Assembly (NCBI GenBank): GCA_965224495.1
Contig: CBDCZI010000029.1
Location: 62,001 to 126,000 of the forward strand
DNA length: 64,000 nt
Direction: 5' to 3'
Origin: CBDCZI01 sp965224495
Lineage (GTDB): Bacteria; Bacteroidota; Bacteroidia; Cytophagales; JAAEPT01
In this document: in pieces, positions 8,253 through 17,512 of the stretch
Layout: each line of letters begins with the position of its first letter
Position numbering within the stretch: the stretch's first letter is position 1
The notes under the pieces: generated by a model
Database searches by the model: none
Told to the model about the DNA's origin: nothing
What the model saw: only the letters and a program-made list of their open reading frames with translations
Made by a program: the position numbers and the translations under genes

Positions 8253-9044
8253 TTAAGAATTATTTTTCACGACTAACTCTACTAAATCAAACACTTTGAC
8301 TTGGTTCTCTTTCTCTTTGCTTTTCACACCATCCGTCATCATAGTCATACAAAATGGGCAACCTGAAGCGATAATTTCTGCACCCGTCTCAAGTGCCTCT
8401 TCTGTTCTTGCTATATTGATTTCTTTGTCTCCTTTTTCGGCATCTTTAAACATTTGCCCACCGCCAGCACCACAACATAAACCATTGGTTCGACACGATT
8501 TCATTTCTACTAAATCAGCATCTAAAGCTTCTAATATAGCTCTTGGTGCTTCGTAAATATTGTTTGAGCGACCTAAATAACAAGAGTCGTGGAAAGTGAT
8601 TTTTTTACCTTTCAACTCGCCACCTTCCTTCATTTTCAGTTGCCCTTTACTGATTAATTCTTGTAAAAAGGTAGAATGATGAATCACATCGTAATTACCG
8701 CCCAATTCGGGGTATTCATTTTTTAGTGTATTGAAACAATGAGGACAAGCGGTGACTATTTTTTTGATATTGTAACCGTTGAGCACATCAATATTTCCCA
8801 TCGCTTGCATTTGAAACAAGAACTCATTTCCTGTACGTCGGGCAGGGTCTCCCGTACAGGCTTCCTCTGTTCCTAACACAGCGAAATCGATACCCAATTC
8901 CAATAATATCTTAGTAAAAGCAAGAGTAACTCGTTTGTATCGGTCATCAAAAGAACCTGCACAACCGACCCAAAACAATATTTCGGGTGTTTTTCCTTCT
9001 GCTTTTAATTCGGCTACTGTTTTTGTTTTTTTATTACTCATCAT
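8253..9044 (-). CDS. CCG-domain (Fe-S)-binding protein, HdrB/LutA-like
   Basis: This 263-residue soluble protein has two cysteine-rich CCG-type domains. The first holds GCAGSFDDR, EACTGDPARRTGNE and TACPHCFNTLKNEYP; the second holds FHDSCYLGRSNN, TNGLCCGAGGGQMF and ASGCPFCMTMM. Such domains bind non-cubane or [4Fe-4S] clusters in HdrB, GlcF, GlpC and LutA proteins. The start overlaps the end of the membrane Fe-S gene by 11 bases, so the products likely form a complex passing electrons between a soluble flavoprotein or substrate and quinone. The true partner is not identifiable here. Confidence 0.88.
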   Translation of the reverse strand: MMSNKKTKTVAELKAEGKTPEILFWVGCAGSFDDRYKRVTLAFTKILLELGIDFAVLGTEEACTGDPARRTGNEFLFQMQAMGNIDVLNGYNIKKIVTACPHCFNTLKNEYPELGGNYDVIHHSTFLQELISKGQLKMKEGGELKGKKITFHDSCYLGRSNNIYEAPRAILEALDADLVEMKSCRTNGLCCGAGGGQMFKDAEKGDKEINIARTEEALETGAEIIASGCPFCMTMMTDGVKSKEKENQVKVFDLVELVVKNNS

Positions 9045-10383
9045 TCTTTATGTCTATAGTTTGTGCACTTTGACTCTCGTTTGTATTGGCTTTTTCTGCC
9101 CAATTAAATCGGTCAGTTGGCGGAAATTTCCACGGGTTAAAGCTCGTTTCTAATCCTTGGTACATTCCGTTCCATTCGGCAGGACCTTGTGCTTCTTCCA
9201 TTGCTTTGTAGCGTTTCAATTCATTGATAATTGACAAAGGATTGATGCTAACCGGACACTCTTCCACACAAGCGTTGCAAGAAGTACAGGCAAAAAGCTC
9301 TTCGTCAGTAACCCAATCTTTGGTAAGTGATTTACCGTCGTGACTGTCTGCTCCGTTTTTTAATTTGTAAGCTCCCAACTCGTCAGTACGATGGCGAGTG
9401 TCCATCATTATTTTTCTTGGTGATAATTTTTTCCCTGTTAGGTTGGCAGGGCAACTCGAAGTACAACGTCCACATTCTGTACACGAATAAGCCGACAAAA
9501 TAGCCAAACGAGATAAGTCGGTTACATCTTTAGCTCCAAAAGTACCGACTTCGGCAGGAGGATTTTGAGGTTGAGCCAAGCCCATCATTATTTTGACTTC
9601 ATTGGTTACCGTTTCCATATTAGGCATTTTTCCTTTTGCTTCTAATGATGCATAAAATGTCGTAGGGAAGGCTAAAAAGATATGTAAATGCTTTGAATAC
9701 ATCACGTAATTAGCAAAAAAGAATACACCTACAATATGTGTCCACCAAAAAATACGCTCAAACAAATGCAATTCGTCAAGAGAAAACCCACTATATAAAG
9801 GAGTGATAAAACCACTAAAAAAGAAGGCTTGTGTTTCTCCATTATTTTTTGAAATTAAGGTATCCGTTGCATTCATACTTAATAAAGCAAACATCAACAC
9901 GATTTCAAATACTAAAATCAAGTTACCGTCTAACTTTGCCCAACCTTTCATTTCGGCTGATTGCAAACGAGGAACTTTAATGATATTTCTACGAATTAAG
10001 AAAATAGCACAAGTAATGATGACCATTACAGCAAAAAACTCAAAGAAATTAATCAAAGGTGTGTAAAAATCACCTAAAACAAAGGCAAAACTACGGTGCG
10101 AATGAGAGACCCCATCTACTATTATTTCTAACAATTCGAGGTTGACAATAAGAAAACCCACATAGACAAAAAGGTGCATCAAAGCGACAATCGGACGTTT
10201 AAACATCTTCTTTTGACCAAATGCGAGGAACAAAACGTTTTTCCAACGCTTTCCTTTGTCAGAAACGTCGGGAATTTCTTTACCTAATAGAATATTTCTT
10301 TTCAACCTTAACACGCTTCTAATGAAGAAGTAACCAGCTATTAGCAATAAAGTGATGAAAATTAGTTGTGATAAAATGTTCAT
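9034..10383 (-). CDS. Membrane (Fe-S) oxidoreductase, HdrC/NarI-like fusion
   Basis: This 449-residue protein has about five N-terminal membrane helices (residues 1-250) resembling a NarI/HdrE-type cytochrome b module, with His in ALMHLFVYVGF and DELHLFERIFWWTHIVGVFFF as possible heme ligands. A soluble two-[4Fe-4S] ferredoxin domain follows: CTECGRCTSSCPANLTG and CTSCNACVEECPVSINP. It ends in an acidic tail that overlaps the downstream CCG-domain gene. Together they look like a quinone-linked electron-transfer unit at the inner membrane. Substrate is unknown. Confidence 0.85.
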   Translation of the reverse strand: MNILSQLIFITLLLIAGYFFIRSVLRLKRNILLGKEIPDVSDKGKRWKNVLFLAFGQKKMFKRPIVALMHLFVYVGFLIVNLELLEIIVDGVSHSHRSFAFVLGDFYTPLINFFEFFAVMVIITCAIFLIRRNIIKVPRLQSAEMKGWAKLDGNLILVFEIVLMFALLSMNATDTLISKNNGETQAFFFSGFITPLYSGFSLDELHLFERIFWWTHIVGVFFFANYVMYSKHLHIFLAFPTTFYASLEAKGKMPNMETVTNEVKIMMGLAQPQNPPAEVGTFGAKDVTDLSRLAILSAYSCTECGRCTSSCPANLTGKKLSPRKIMMDTRHRTDELGAYKLKNGADSHDGKSLTKDWVTDEELFACTSCNACVEECPVSINPLSIINELKRYKAMEEAQGPAEWNGMYQGLETSFNPWKFPPTDRFNWAEKANTNESQSAQTIDIKNDE

Positions 10384-10390
10384 AATGCCT

Positions 10391-10419
10391 TTGACTTTAT
10401 AATATTATTTATACCTTTG
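10391..10419 (+). promoter_or_regulatory. Promoter for tRNA-Phe
   Basis: TTG at 10391-10393, then an 18-bp gap, then TACCTTTG at 10412-10419, matches the Bacteroidota TTG/TAnnTTTG consensus. Transcription would begin just before the tRNA at 10435. Confidence 0.7.
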
Positions 10420-10434
10420 TAAAACCAAATCAGA

Positions 10435-10507
10435 GGTGGTATAGCTCAGTTGGTAGAGCATAGGATTGAAAATCCTTGTGTCGACGGTTCGAGTCCGCCT
10501 ACCACCA
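10435..10507 (+). tRNA. tRNA-Phe (GAA)
   Basis: Full cloverleaf: acceptor GGTGGTA/TACCACC, D-arm GCTCAGTTGGTAGAGC, anticodon loop TTGAAAA with GAA at 10468-10470, and T-loop TTCGAGT. Discriminator base is A and CCA is not encoded. The T-stem has one A-C mismatch (10484/10498) and the anticodon stem a T-T at its base. A promoter lies upstream and a terminator downstream, so it is a monocistronic unit. Confidence 0.97.
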
Positions 10508-10518
10508 CTTCTAATTGC

Positions 10519-10552
10519 AAAGGTTTCCAATTCATTTTGGAAACCTTTTTTT
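10519..10552 (+). terminator. Terminator of tRNA-Phe
   Basis: A perfect 12-bp stem (AAAGGTTTCCAA / TTGGAAACCTTT) with a 6-base loop is followed by a T run, 12 bases after the tRNA. Confidence 0.9.
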
Positions 10553-10667
10553 ATGCCTATTCCTTTTAACGATACTATGCGTGCATAGGTTTGTTTTATC
10601 GGTCAGTTTCATTTTAGCTAAGTTTTTATAGATCTAATTTTTAATTGATTAACAGTCAAATTATTTT

Positions 10668-11030
10668 CTATTCCTCTACTTCGTCTTTCTTGAAATAGCG
10701 AATAATTAAAGGGATACACAAAATAACACCTCCGACCCACAAAGCAATATCTTGGTAAAATATCCACGCAATAGGGAGGCATAACAAAACCATAATGTAA
10801 AAAAAACGTGTACTTAAAATGGAACTAAGTTTTTGTTTATCCTTCCCTCTACTTGACGCAAACATTCCTCGCCCGATTTTTGACGTGTAAGAAATATTGG
10901 TTGAAATCCCTAATTCACGTTTTATATCTTCTCTTCGAGCATCTAATTGTTCCTTTGTTTCGTTATAAAAACGAGGGAGGTAATTAAATCTTCGGTAATC
11001 GCCTTTATAAATGAATTTACCCGATGACAT
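10668..11030 (-). CDS. Small two-helix membrane protein, conserved type, unknown function
   Basis: This 120-residue protein has a basic, Tyr/Arg-rich N-terminal half (FIYKGDYRRFNYLPRFYNET) and a helix with charged pairs, followed by two hydrophobic segments around residues 74-92 and 94-110 and an acidic tail (KKDEVEE). The pattern resembles short membrane proteins seen in Flavobacteriales, but I cannot name a family. It is divergent from the large GH3-fusion gene at 11178. Confidence 0.75.
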   Translation of the reverse strand: MSSGKFIYKGDYRRFNYLPRFYNETKEQLDARREDIKRELGISTNISYTSKIGRGMFASSRGKDKQKLSSILSTRFFYIMVLLCLPIAWIFYQDIALWVGGVILCIPLIIRYFKKDEVEE

Positions 11031-11177
11031 AGCCGTTGATTTTGTCTATTATTTAACTAATAATGATTGTTTAATGAAAATATACGTTATTTTCGTTAAA
11101 TAAAGGTTGAAATTCATTCACATTTTCTTTTCTATTGTGAAATAGGAAAGAAAAAACCTGTTTAAACGCAATAAATT

Positions 11178-14141
11178 ATGCTCAAAAGAATAGTATCATT
11201 TATAGGATTACTTACAATGGTTGTTTTGTTATCATCGAATAACGAATACAAAGCACCGCCTATTGGTGATTTTAATGAGCAACGTGAAATTTGGGTAAAC
11301 CAACAGTTTGACGCGTTATCTCAAGAAGAACGTATAGCGCAACTTTTTATGGTGGCCGCTTATTCGAATAGAAATGAAAAACATTACCAAGAGATAGATA
11401 AATTAGTTCGAGATTATAAAATTGGAGGTCTTATCTTTTTTCAAGGTGGTCCAATGCGAGAGGCAATTTTAACAAACCGTTACCAGAAATTAGCAAAAAC
11501 ACCTTTGCTTATCGGTTTTGATGGTGAGTGGGGCTTAGCAATGCGATTGGATAGCACAATGAAATTCCCAAAACAAATGACTTTGGGAGCAATCCAAGAT
11601 GATAAATTGATTGTGCAAATGGGGGAGGCTATCGGCGAACAATGTAAACGTATCGGTATTCACGTCAATTTCGCACCAGTAGTTGACGTCAATGTTAATC
11701 CGAAAAACCCAATTATTGGCGTTCGTTCGTTTGGAGAACAGAAAGAATTGGTGGCAAGAAAAGGGATAGCTTATATGAAAGGTTTGCAAAATGTACACGT
11801 AATGGCAAATGCAAAACATTTCCCAGGACACGGTGATACAGAGTCAGATTCGCATCATTCGCTGCCTGTCATTCACCACGATATGGCACGTATAGATTCT
11901 GTCGAACTGTATCCGTTTAAAAAGCTTTTTGCTGATTCGTTGGCGAGTATTATGGTGGCTCATTTGCATATTCCTGCGATTGATAAACGGAAAAATATTG
12001 CCACAACGTTGTCGCCCAAAGCGGTGACTAAGTTACTGAAAGAAAAAATGAAATTTAAAGGGTTGATATTTACCGATGCTTTAAATATGCGAGGAGTGAG
12101 TGCTTATTACAAACCAGGTGAAGTCGATTTGTTGGCTTTTAAGGCAGGAAATGACGTGTTGTTGTTTGCTGAAGACGTTCCTCGTGCCATCAAATTGTTT
12201 AAGCAACAAATTGCAAAAGGGAAAATAAAAGAAAAAGACCTTGAAGAACGTGTGAAGAAAATACTTCGTGGGAAATATTGGGTCGGTTTAAATAAACCAC
12301 AAAAAATAGATTACACCAACTTACAAGCTGATTTGCATACGGAAAAAGATGAGGCTATTCGTTACAACTTGTACGAAAAAGCATTGACTGTTGTGAAAAA
12401 TGAAAATGATTTTTTACCTATTCAGCGTATGGATACCTTGACAATGGCAAGTGTGGTTATTGGCGAAAAATTAAATAATGATTTCCAACATTACCTCGAT
12501 AAATACGCCTCGTTCGAACATTACCGTATTGGAATAAAAGAACGAGAGAAAATAAAATTTGACAGATTAATCAAAAAAATAAAGAAAAAAGACGTGGTAA
12601 TCGTAGGGGTTCATCGTGTCAGAAACAGAAGTTCGAGAGGTTACGGTATCGGTTCACAAGCAAAACTATTCATCAAAAACTTACAGAAATATACGAAAGT
12701 AATTGTTGTTGTTTTCGGAAACCCTTACAGTCTAAAACCATTTGTAGAAAGCTCACATTTGATTTGTGCTTACGAAGACAATGATGCCACACAAAAAGCA
12801 GTGCCTCAGTTGATTTTTGGAGCAATAGGGGCAAACGGGAAATTACCAGTATCTGTTTCCGACAAAATAAAAGTCGGTCACGGTTTGAAATTAGAACCGA
12901 TAGGAAGAACAGGATATAGCTACCCAAGTTTGCAACATTTGGACAATAACTCTTTGAATAAAATTGACGGAATAATAGAAGGGGCGATACGAAGTAGAGC
13001 AACGCCAGGTTGTCAGTTGATGGTTTTGAGAAATGGAAAAGTGGTTTTTGACAAATCGTACGGCTACCAAACGTATAAAAAAAGACGGAAAGTAAATGAA
13101 AATACAATATATGACTTGGCATCTGTAACCAAAGTATTGGCGACTACACAGATTTTAATGGAACTGTATTCGCTGGGTCAATTAAATTTGGATACCGCTA
13201 TCGGTACTTACTTACCCGAGTTGAAAGGTACAAATAAAGAAAAATTAGTAATCAGAGATATACTTTCTCATCAAGCAGGTTTGTGGCCCTACCTAGACCA
13301 TTGGCGTAAAACATTAAACAAAAGGAACAAACCAAGTTCCAATTTATATTGCTACAAAGTCGGGGATTCTATCTTTTGTAACAAAGTAACAGACGATATG
13401 TATGCGTCTAAATTTGTAGAAGATTCAGTATGGAAATGGACTATAGAGTCAGATTTGATTAAGCCCAATAAAGATGGTTCGTTTCGTTACCGTTACAGTG
13501 ACGTAGGGTATTATTTGTTGGTTAAGGTTATTGAAAAAATCACAAAAAAGCCATTTGAAACCTATTTAGATGAAACGATTTACAAACCAATGGGTTTAAC
13601 ACGTTTGAGTTATTTGCCTTTACAAAAGTTTTCTAAACGTGAGATAGCACCAACAGAACGAGATTATTATTTCAGAAATACCTTGGTTCACGGTACAGTG
13701 CACGACCAGGGAGCGGCGATGCTCGGAGGAATAGCAGGGCACGCAGGGGTTTTTGGAAACACGAATGAAATTGCAAAATTGTTGCAGATGAATTTACAGA
13801 AAGGCTATTATGGTAACCGTGTTTATTTTATTCCTCGTGCAGTGGATACTTTTACCACCAAACAATTTAATGACAATAGACGTGCTTTGGGTTGGGATAA
13901 GCCTGATTTGACGGGTAAAGGACCAACTTCGGAATACAGTTCAGGAAACAGTTTCGGTCACAGTGGTTTTACAGGGACTTGTGTTTGGGTTGACCCAGAT
14001 TACAATTTGATTTATGTGTTTTTATCAAACAGAGTGTATCCTAAGGCGGAAAACAGAAAGTTGATCAAAAACAATATCCGTACAAAAGTACACGATGCTA
14101 TTTACCAATCATTGATAAAAGGGCATAAGATGGATTTGTAA
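11178..14141 (+). CDS. GH3 beta-N-acetylglucosaminidase fused to a serine hydrolase (beta-lactamase family)
   Basis: This 987-residue exported protein joins two enzymes. Residues about 35-370 are a glycoside hydrolase family 3 domain of the NagZ type, with KHFPGHGDTESDSHH (213-227; the catalytic acid/base dyad of NagZ proteins) and nucleophile Asp300 in FTDALNMRG. A GH3 C-terminal alpha/beta domain spans about 400-570. Residues about 595-975 are a class C beta-lactamase/PBP-like domain with Ser649-x-x-Lys652 (ASVTKV), YSDVG as the Tyr motif, and HSGFTGT. The likely role is peptidoglycan turnover: removal of GlcNAc plus a peptidase or esterase step in the periplasm. The N terminus is a signal or anchor sequence. 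Confidence 0.92.
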   Translation: MLKRIVSFIGLLTMVVLLSSNNEYKAPPIGDFNEQREIWVNQQFDALSQEERIAQLFMVAAYSNRNEKHYQEIDKLVRDYKIGGLIFFQGGPMREAILTNRYQKLAKTPLLIGFDGEWGLAMRLDSTMKFPKQMTLGAIQDDKLIVQMGEAIGEQCKRIGIHVNFAPVVDVNVNPKNPIIGVRSFGEQKELVARKGIAYMKGLQNVHVMANAKHFPGHGDTESDSHHSLPVIHHDMARIDSVELYPFKKLFADSLASIMVAHLHIPAIDKRKNIATTLSPKAVTKLLKEKMKFKGLIFTDALNMRGVSAYYKPGEVDLLAFKAGNDVLLFAEDVPRAIKLFKQQIAKGKIKEKDLEERVKKILRGKYWVGLNKPQKIDYTNLQADLHTEKDEAIRYNLYEKALTVVKNENDFLPIQRMDTLTMASVVIGEKLNNDFQHYLDKYASFEHYRIGIKEREKIKFDRLIKKIKKKDVVIVGVHRVRNRSSRGYGIGSQAKLFIKNLQKYTKVIVVVFGNPYSLKPFVESSHLICAYEDNDATQKAVPQLIFGAIGANGKLPVSVSDKIKVGHGLKLEPIGRTGYSYPSLQHLDNNSLNKIDGIIEGAIRSRATPGCQLMVLRNGKVVFDKSYGYQTYKKRRKVNENTIYDLASVTKVLATTQILMELYSLGQLNLDTAIGTYLPELKGTNKEKLVIRDILSHQAGLWPYLDHWRKTLNKRNKPSSNLYCYKVGDSIFCNKVTDDMYASKFVEDSVWKWTIESDLIKPNKDGSFRYRYSDVGYYLLVKVIEKITKKPFETYLDETIYKPMGLTRLSYLPLQKFSKREIAPTERDYYFRNTLVHGTVHDQGAAMLGGIAGHAGVFGNTNEIAKLLQMNLQKGYYGNRVYFIPRAVDTFTTKQFNDNRRALGWDKPDLTGKGPTSEYSSGNSFGHSGFTGTCVWVDPDYNLIYVFLSNRVYPKAENRKLIKNNIRTKVHDAIYQSLIKGHKMDL

Positions 14142-14150
14142 ATTACGGAC

Positions 14151-14501
14151 TTAGATAGGTCGTAAGTCTTGCTTTAGACGGTCGATGAGTTTTTGTTCTT
14201 CAGGAACGATGCCGTCGTGAGCCTCGGCAATTTTTTCTACTACATCAATAAAAAACGAATACTCTTCACAAGGACCATTTTCTTTAAAAACACGAGTAGC
14301 ATAGGTCATTATCTCATCTAGTTTTCTGTTTTGTTTGTTTTCGTAATCAAAAGACCAACTGACACCACGAGCCCAATCGTGGTTAGCAAGTAGGTTTTTT
14401 AAAGCAGTAACTTCTTCTTCGTGCACTTTCCCATCAGCCATTGCTATGGCATAAATGACTTCTCCAAAAGCACTGTATAATTTTGATTTTCTTACTGCCA
14501 T
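14151..14501 (-). CDS. TerB-like domain protein
   Basis: This 116-residue helical protein carries the TerB-like pattern AFGEVIYAIAMADGKVHEEEVTALKNLL and a second half AEAHDGIVPEEQKLIDRL; the acidic residues in ADGKVHEEE and HDGIVPEEQ suggest metal binding. TerB-like proteins are cytosolic and their role outside tellurite-resistance operons is poorly known. It is convergent with the GH3 fusion (9-bp gap) and not linked to other ter genes. Another TerB-like gene lies at 22978. Confidence 0.8.
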   Translation of the reverse strand: MAVRKSKLYSAFGEVIYAIAMADGKVHEEEVTALKNLLANHDWARGVSWSFDYENKQNRKLDEIMTYATRVFKENGPCEEYSFFIDVVEKIAEAHDGIVPEEQKLIDRLKQDLRPI

Positions 14502-14561
14502 TTTTGATTATTAATTACTCGGAAACAAAAATACTACTATAAAGGTTAATAGTCAAAAAAA

Positions 14562-15170
14562 TTAAACGTTGTAAGCTATTCTGTCAACAATACTTCTGCC
14601 TAAAGTTAGCTCGTCAGCATATTCTATCTCTCCACCAATAGGTATTCCTCTGGCGATACTTGATACTTTAATACCCAAATCGTTTAGCTTTTTTGTAATA
14701 TAGAAAGCAGTTGTATCGCCTTCCATTGTAGCACTTAACGCTAAAATAACTTCTTTTATTTTGGTGTTCTCTACTACTCTTTGAAGTAAGGTGTTTATGT
14801 TTAGTTCGTTTGGTCCAATACCGTCAATAGGAGCAATTACGCCGCCTAACACGTGGTACAAGCCAAAATATTGGTTGGTATTTTCGATAGTTAAAACGTC
14901 TTTAGTGTCTTCTACCAAACAAATTGTACTGTTGTCCCTGTTGATAGAGGAGCAAATGTTACACAAGATATCATCAGAGATAGAATGGCATTTGTGGCAA
15001 TATTTGGTATTTGCACGCAAGTCACTGAGAGCAAAAGTCAAACTCTTGGTGTCTTCAGGAGCCGACTTGAGTAAGTGCATAGCCAAACGTAAAGCCGTCT
15101 TTTTGCCAATACCAGGGAGTTTAGCAATTTCTAAAACTGCCTCTTCAACTAATTTTGATGGAAACTGCAT
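14562..15170 (-). CDS. recR: Recombination protein RecR
   Basis: This 202-residue protein has the RecR order: helix-hairpin-helix near the N terminus (LPGIGKKTALRLAMHLL), a zinc-finger segment CHKCHSISDDILCNIC, and a Toprim domain (CLVEDTKDVLTIENT ... LGGVIAPIDGIGPNELNI ... ALSATMEGDTTAFYI), then GIPIGGEIEYADELTLGRS. It acts with RecO and RecF in gap repair. It starts immediately at the end of clpS, so the two are probably one transcript. Confidence 0.97.
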   Translation of the reverse strand: MQFPSKLVEEAVLEIAKLPGIGKKTALRLAMHLLKSAPEDTKSLTFALSDLRANTKYCHKCHSISDDILCNICSSINRDNSTICLVEDTKDVLTIENTNQYFGLYHVLGGVIAPIDGIGPNELNINTLLQRVVENTKIKEVILALSATMEGDTTAFYITKKLNDLGIKVSSIARGIPIGGEIEYADELTLGRSIVDRIAYNV

Positions 15171-15440
15171 TTATAAGACCTCAGCGGAAATACCTTTTTG
15201 AGTAATTGAAGTTCTCATTTCTTTCAAGTCTTCAAAATCACCATTTTTAACCGTGCATTTTCCTTTGTAATGAATAAGTAAAGTACATTGTTCCGCTTGC
15301 TCTGGAGAATGTTCACAAACACTTACCAACGTATCTATGACGTGATCAAAGGTGTTAACCTCATCGTTATAAACCACCAAATCGTACGTGTCGCTTATTT
15401 TCTCTTCTAATAAAACGTCTTCTTGTAACTGTGTTGACAT
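15171..15440 (-). CDS. clpS: ATP-dependent Clp protease adaptor ClpS
   Basis: This 89-residue protein contains the ClpS core LVVYNDEVNTFDHVIDTLVSVCEHSPEQAEQCTLLIHYKGKCTVKNGDFEDL, including the N-end-rule binding pocket residues (N-D in YNDEVNTF). It delivers N-degron substrates to ClpA/ClpC. Length is normal. The stop is adjacent to the recR start. Confidence 0.95.
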   Translation of the reverse strand: MSTQLQEDVLLEEKISDTYDLVVYNDEVNTFDHVIDTLVSVCEHSPEQAEQCTLLIHYKGKCTVKNGDFEDLKEMRTSITQKGISAEVL

Positions 15441-15553
15441 ATTGAAGTTTTTAAGTTAGATAATGTAAAAACAAAACTTGTATTTACCTCGTAACTGACT
15501 ATCTTTAAATTTAATACAAAAGTAAGTGTTTTCATTTCAAAAAAGTTCCAAAT

Positions 15554-16993
15554 ATGACACCAATTTTAGTAATCAGTATTTTAATCGGTTATTTTTCGTT
15601 GTTAATCGCAATTTCCTACTTTACTTCTAAGCATACAACGGACGATTCTTTTTATACAGGAGACAAATCGTCGCCTTGGTATGTGGTCTCTTTTGGGATG
15701 ATAGGAGCGTCTCTTTCGGGAATTACTTTTTTGTCTATTCCTGGGACAGTTGCCGATAAAGGGTTTAGTTATATGCAGATGGTATTGGGCTATACCGTAG
15801 GGTATTTCATTATTGCCAAAGTACTTTTGCCTATCTATTACAAATACAATTTGGTGTCTATTTATGAATATTTGGGTCAGCGATTTGGTAAAAACAGCCA
15901 AATGACGGGAGCCTTTTTCTTTTTGATTTCACGAGTAATTGGTGCATCGTTACGACTGTTTTTGGTGGCTATGATTTTAGATAAAGCGATTTTTTCTTTT
16001 TACGGTATTCCTTTTTGGTTGACAGTGGCAGTTACTATTTTGTTGATTTGGATTTATACTTTTAGAGGAGGAATAAAAACTGTCGTTTGGACAGATTTAT
16101 TTCAAACAGCGTTTATGTTGGGTGCGGTTATCTTGACGATAATAATTATTTATTCATCATTGGCAACGCAAGACAAAAGTTGGTCAGTTATGTTGTCGGA
16201 GTCGGGTTATACAGAGGTTTTTCATTGGGGAAGTGAGATGAATTTCTTTAAAATGTTTTTTTCAGGGATATTTATTACGGTGGTAATGACGGGGCTTGAC
16301 CAAGATATGATGCAGAAAAACTTGACGGTAGGTACGTTGAAAGATTCGCAGAAAAATATGTATTGGTTGAGTGCTAATATTGTACTTGTCAATTTGGTGT
16401 TTTTGACTTTGGGTGCGATGCTTTATATTTATGCTAACCAATTAGGAATTGTTTTGCCCGAAAAAAGTGATTTGGTTTTTGCTGAATTGGCGTTAAATCA
16501 TTTGCCTTTGTTGGTTGGTATTCCTTTTATTTTGGGAACGGTGGCATCTGCTTATTCGAGTGCTGACTCGGCATTGACTTCGTTGACGACTTCTTTTAGT
16601 TTCGATTTTTTAGAATTTAATGGAATTACGGTTACTAAAAAACGAAGAATAATAGTTCATATTGGTTTTTCGTTGTTGCTGTTTGCTGTGATAATGGTGT
16701 TTAGTTCGTTTAAAAATCAGAGTTTGGTTTGGGTATTGTTCAAAACGGCAGGTTTGACGTATGGTCCGTTGTTAGCGATTTTTATTTTAGGGATATTTAC
16801 AAAAATCAACTTGAAAGATAAGCTTGTTCCTTTTGTCGGTGGCGTGGCTTCAATAGCGAGTATTGTCCTTTATCTAAATTCAGAACAATGGTTTGGTTAC
16901 AAGTTTGGCGTAGAGATTTCGCTTATTAGTACGACGGTTACGCTTATAGGCTTGTTGTTGATTAGGGGTAGAGTGTTGAGTACAGAGTATTGA
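15554..16993 (+). CDS. Sodium:solute symporter (SSS family)
   Basis: This 479-residue protein has about 13 membrane helices and the SSS fold markers: ISYFTSKHTTDDSFYTGDKSSPWYVVSFGMIGASLSG at the N terminus, YEYLGQRFG, FRGGIKTVVWTDLFQTAFM, and the sodium-site region VASAYSSADSALTSLTTSFSFDFL. Flavobacterial relatives are often annotated as transporters of sialic acid, sugars or amino acids, but nothing nearby fixes the substrate. It is divergent from clpS, with a 113-bp shared upstream region. Confidence 0.92.
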   Translation: MTPILVISILIGYFSLLIAISYFTSKHTTDDSFYTGDKSSPWYVVSFGMIGASLSGITFLSIPGTVADKGFSYMQMVLGYTVGYFIIAKVLLPIYYKYNLVSIYEYLGQRFGKNSQMTGAFFFLISRVIGASLRLFLVAMILDKAIFSFYGIPFWLTVAVTILLIWIYTFRGGIKTVVWTDLFQTAFMLGAVILTIIIIYSSLATQDKSWSVMLSESGYTEVFHWGSEMNFFKMFFSGIFITVVMTGLDQDMMQKNLTVGTLKDSQKNMYWLSANIVLVNLVFLTLGAMLYIYANQLGIVLPEKSDLVFAELALNHLPLLVGIPFILGTVASAYSSADSALTSLTTSFSFDFLEFNGITVTKKRRIIVHIGFSLLLFAVIMVFSSFKNQSLVWVLFKTAGLTYGPLLAIFILGIFTKINLKDKLVPFVGGVASIASIVLYLNSEQWFGYKFGVEISLISTTVTLIGLLLIRGRVLSTEY

Positions 16994-17229
16994 GTTGTTG
17001 TTCTTCAGATTGGTTTTTACCATCAAAAGATGAATTGATAGTTCTTTCTGAGAATAAAACGGAGATAAATAAGACTCTTAGAGCTAATTCATGTGTAACT
17101 ATTTCTAACTATTGGAGTTCTACGGAGAACAATAGTAATCTCGCTTGGTACTACAATTTCACCTACGGTAACTCTACCAACTACTTTAAGACCAATACTT
17201 ATCGAGTGCGAACTGTTAGAGCTTTTTAA
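16990..17229 (+). pseudogene. DUF1566 (Lcl C-terminal) domain remnant
   Basis: The frame reads DWFLPSKDELIVLSENK, then NYWSSTENN, LAWYYNF and RVRTVRAF, the usual order of W-x-LPSKDEL, YWSSTE, AW and VRAVRAF motifs in DUF1566 proteins. No ATG or ribosome-binding site is present; the frame opens inside the symporter stop codon. It therefore looks like the 3' remnant of a longer surface-protein gene rather than a real small gene. Confidence 0.6.
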
Positions 17230-17331
17230 CTATTTATCAATTTAACCCTTTTATAAAACTGCGTAGCAGTTGATTTTTTATTATAACCCTATCAGGTAGT
17301 TTTTACTTGGTGGGGCTATTTTTTTGTAGTA

Positions 17332-17366
17332 ACACTTCCCCTCCTTTTTTCAAGGAGGGGAGGTGT
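17332..17366. terminator. Long hairpin, possible terminator
   Basis: Arms 17332-17346 and 17352-17366 form a 15-bp stem with one G-T pair (core TCCCCTCCTT / AAGGAGGGGA). The T tract after it is weak, so it may be a processed-RNA structure or a repeat rather than a true terminator. Confidence 0.45.
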
Positions 17367-17512
17367 TTGTGGCTGTATGACACTTGGTAGAGTTTTGAAA
17401 ACCTGGCAATGGTGTTGCAGATAACTCAGATTCCGAAACAAGTTCGGAATGACAGTTTGTTTTTTTTGTCATGCTGAACTTGTTTGTATCATCTTAACTA
17501 TGCCGATTGAAA

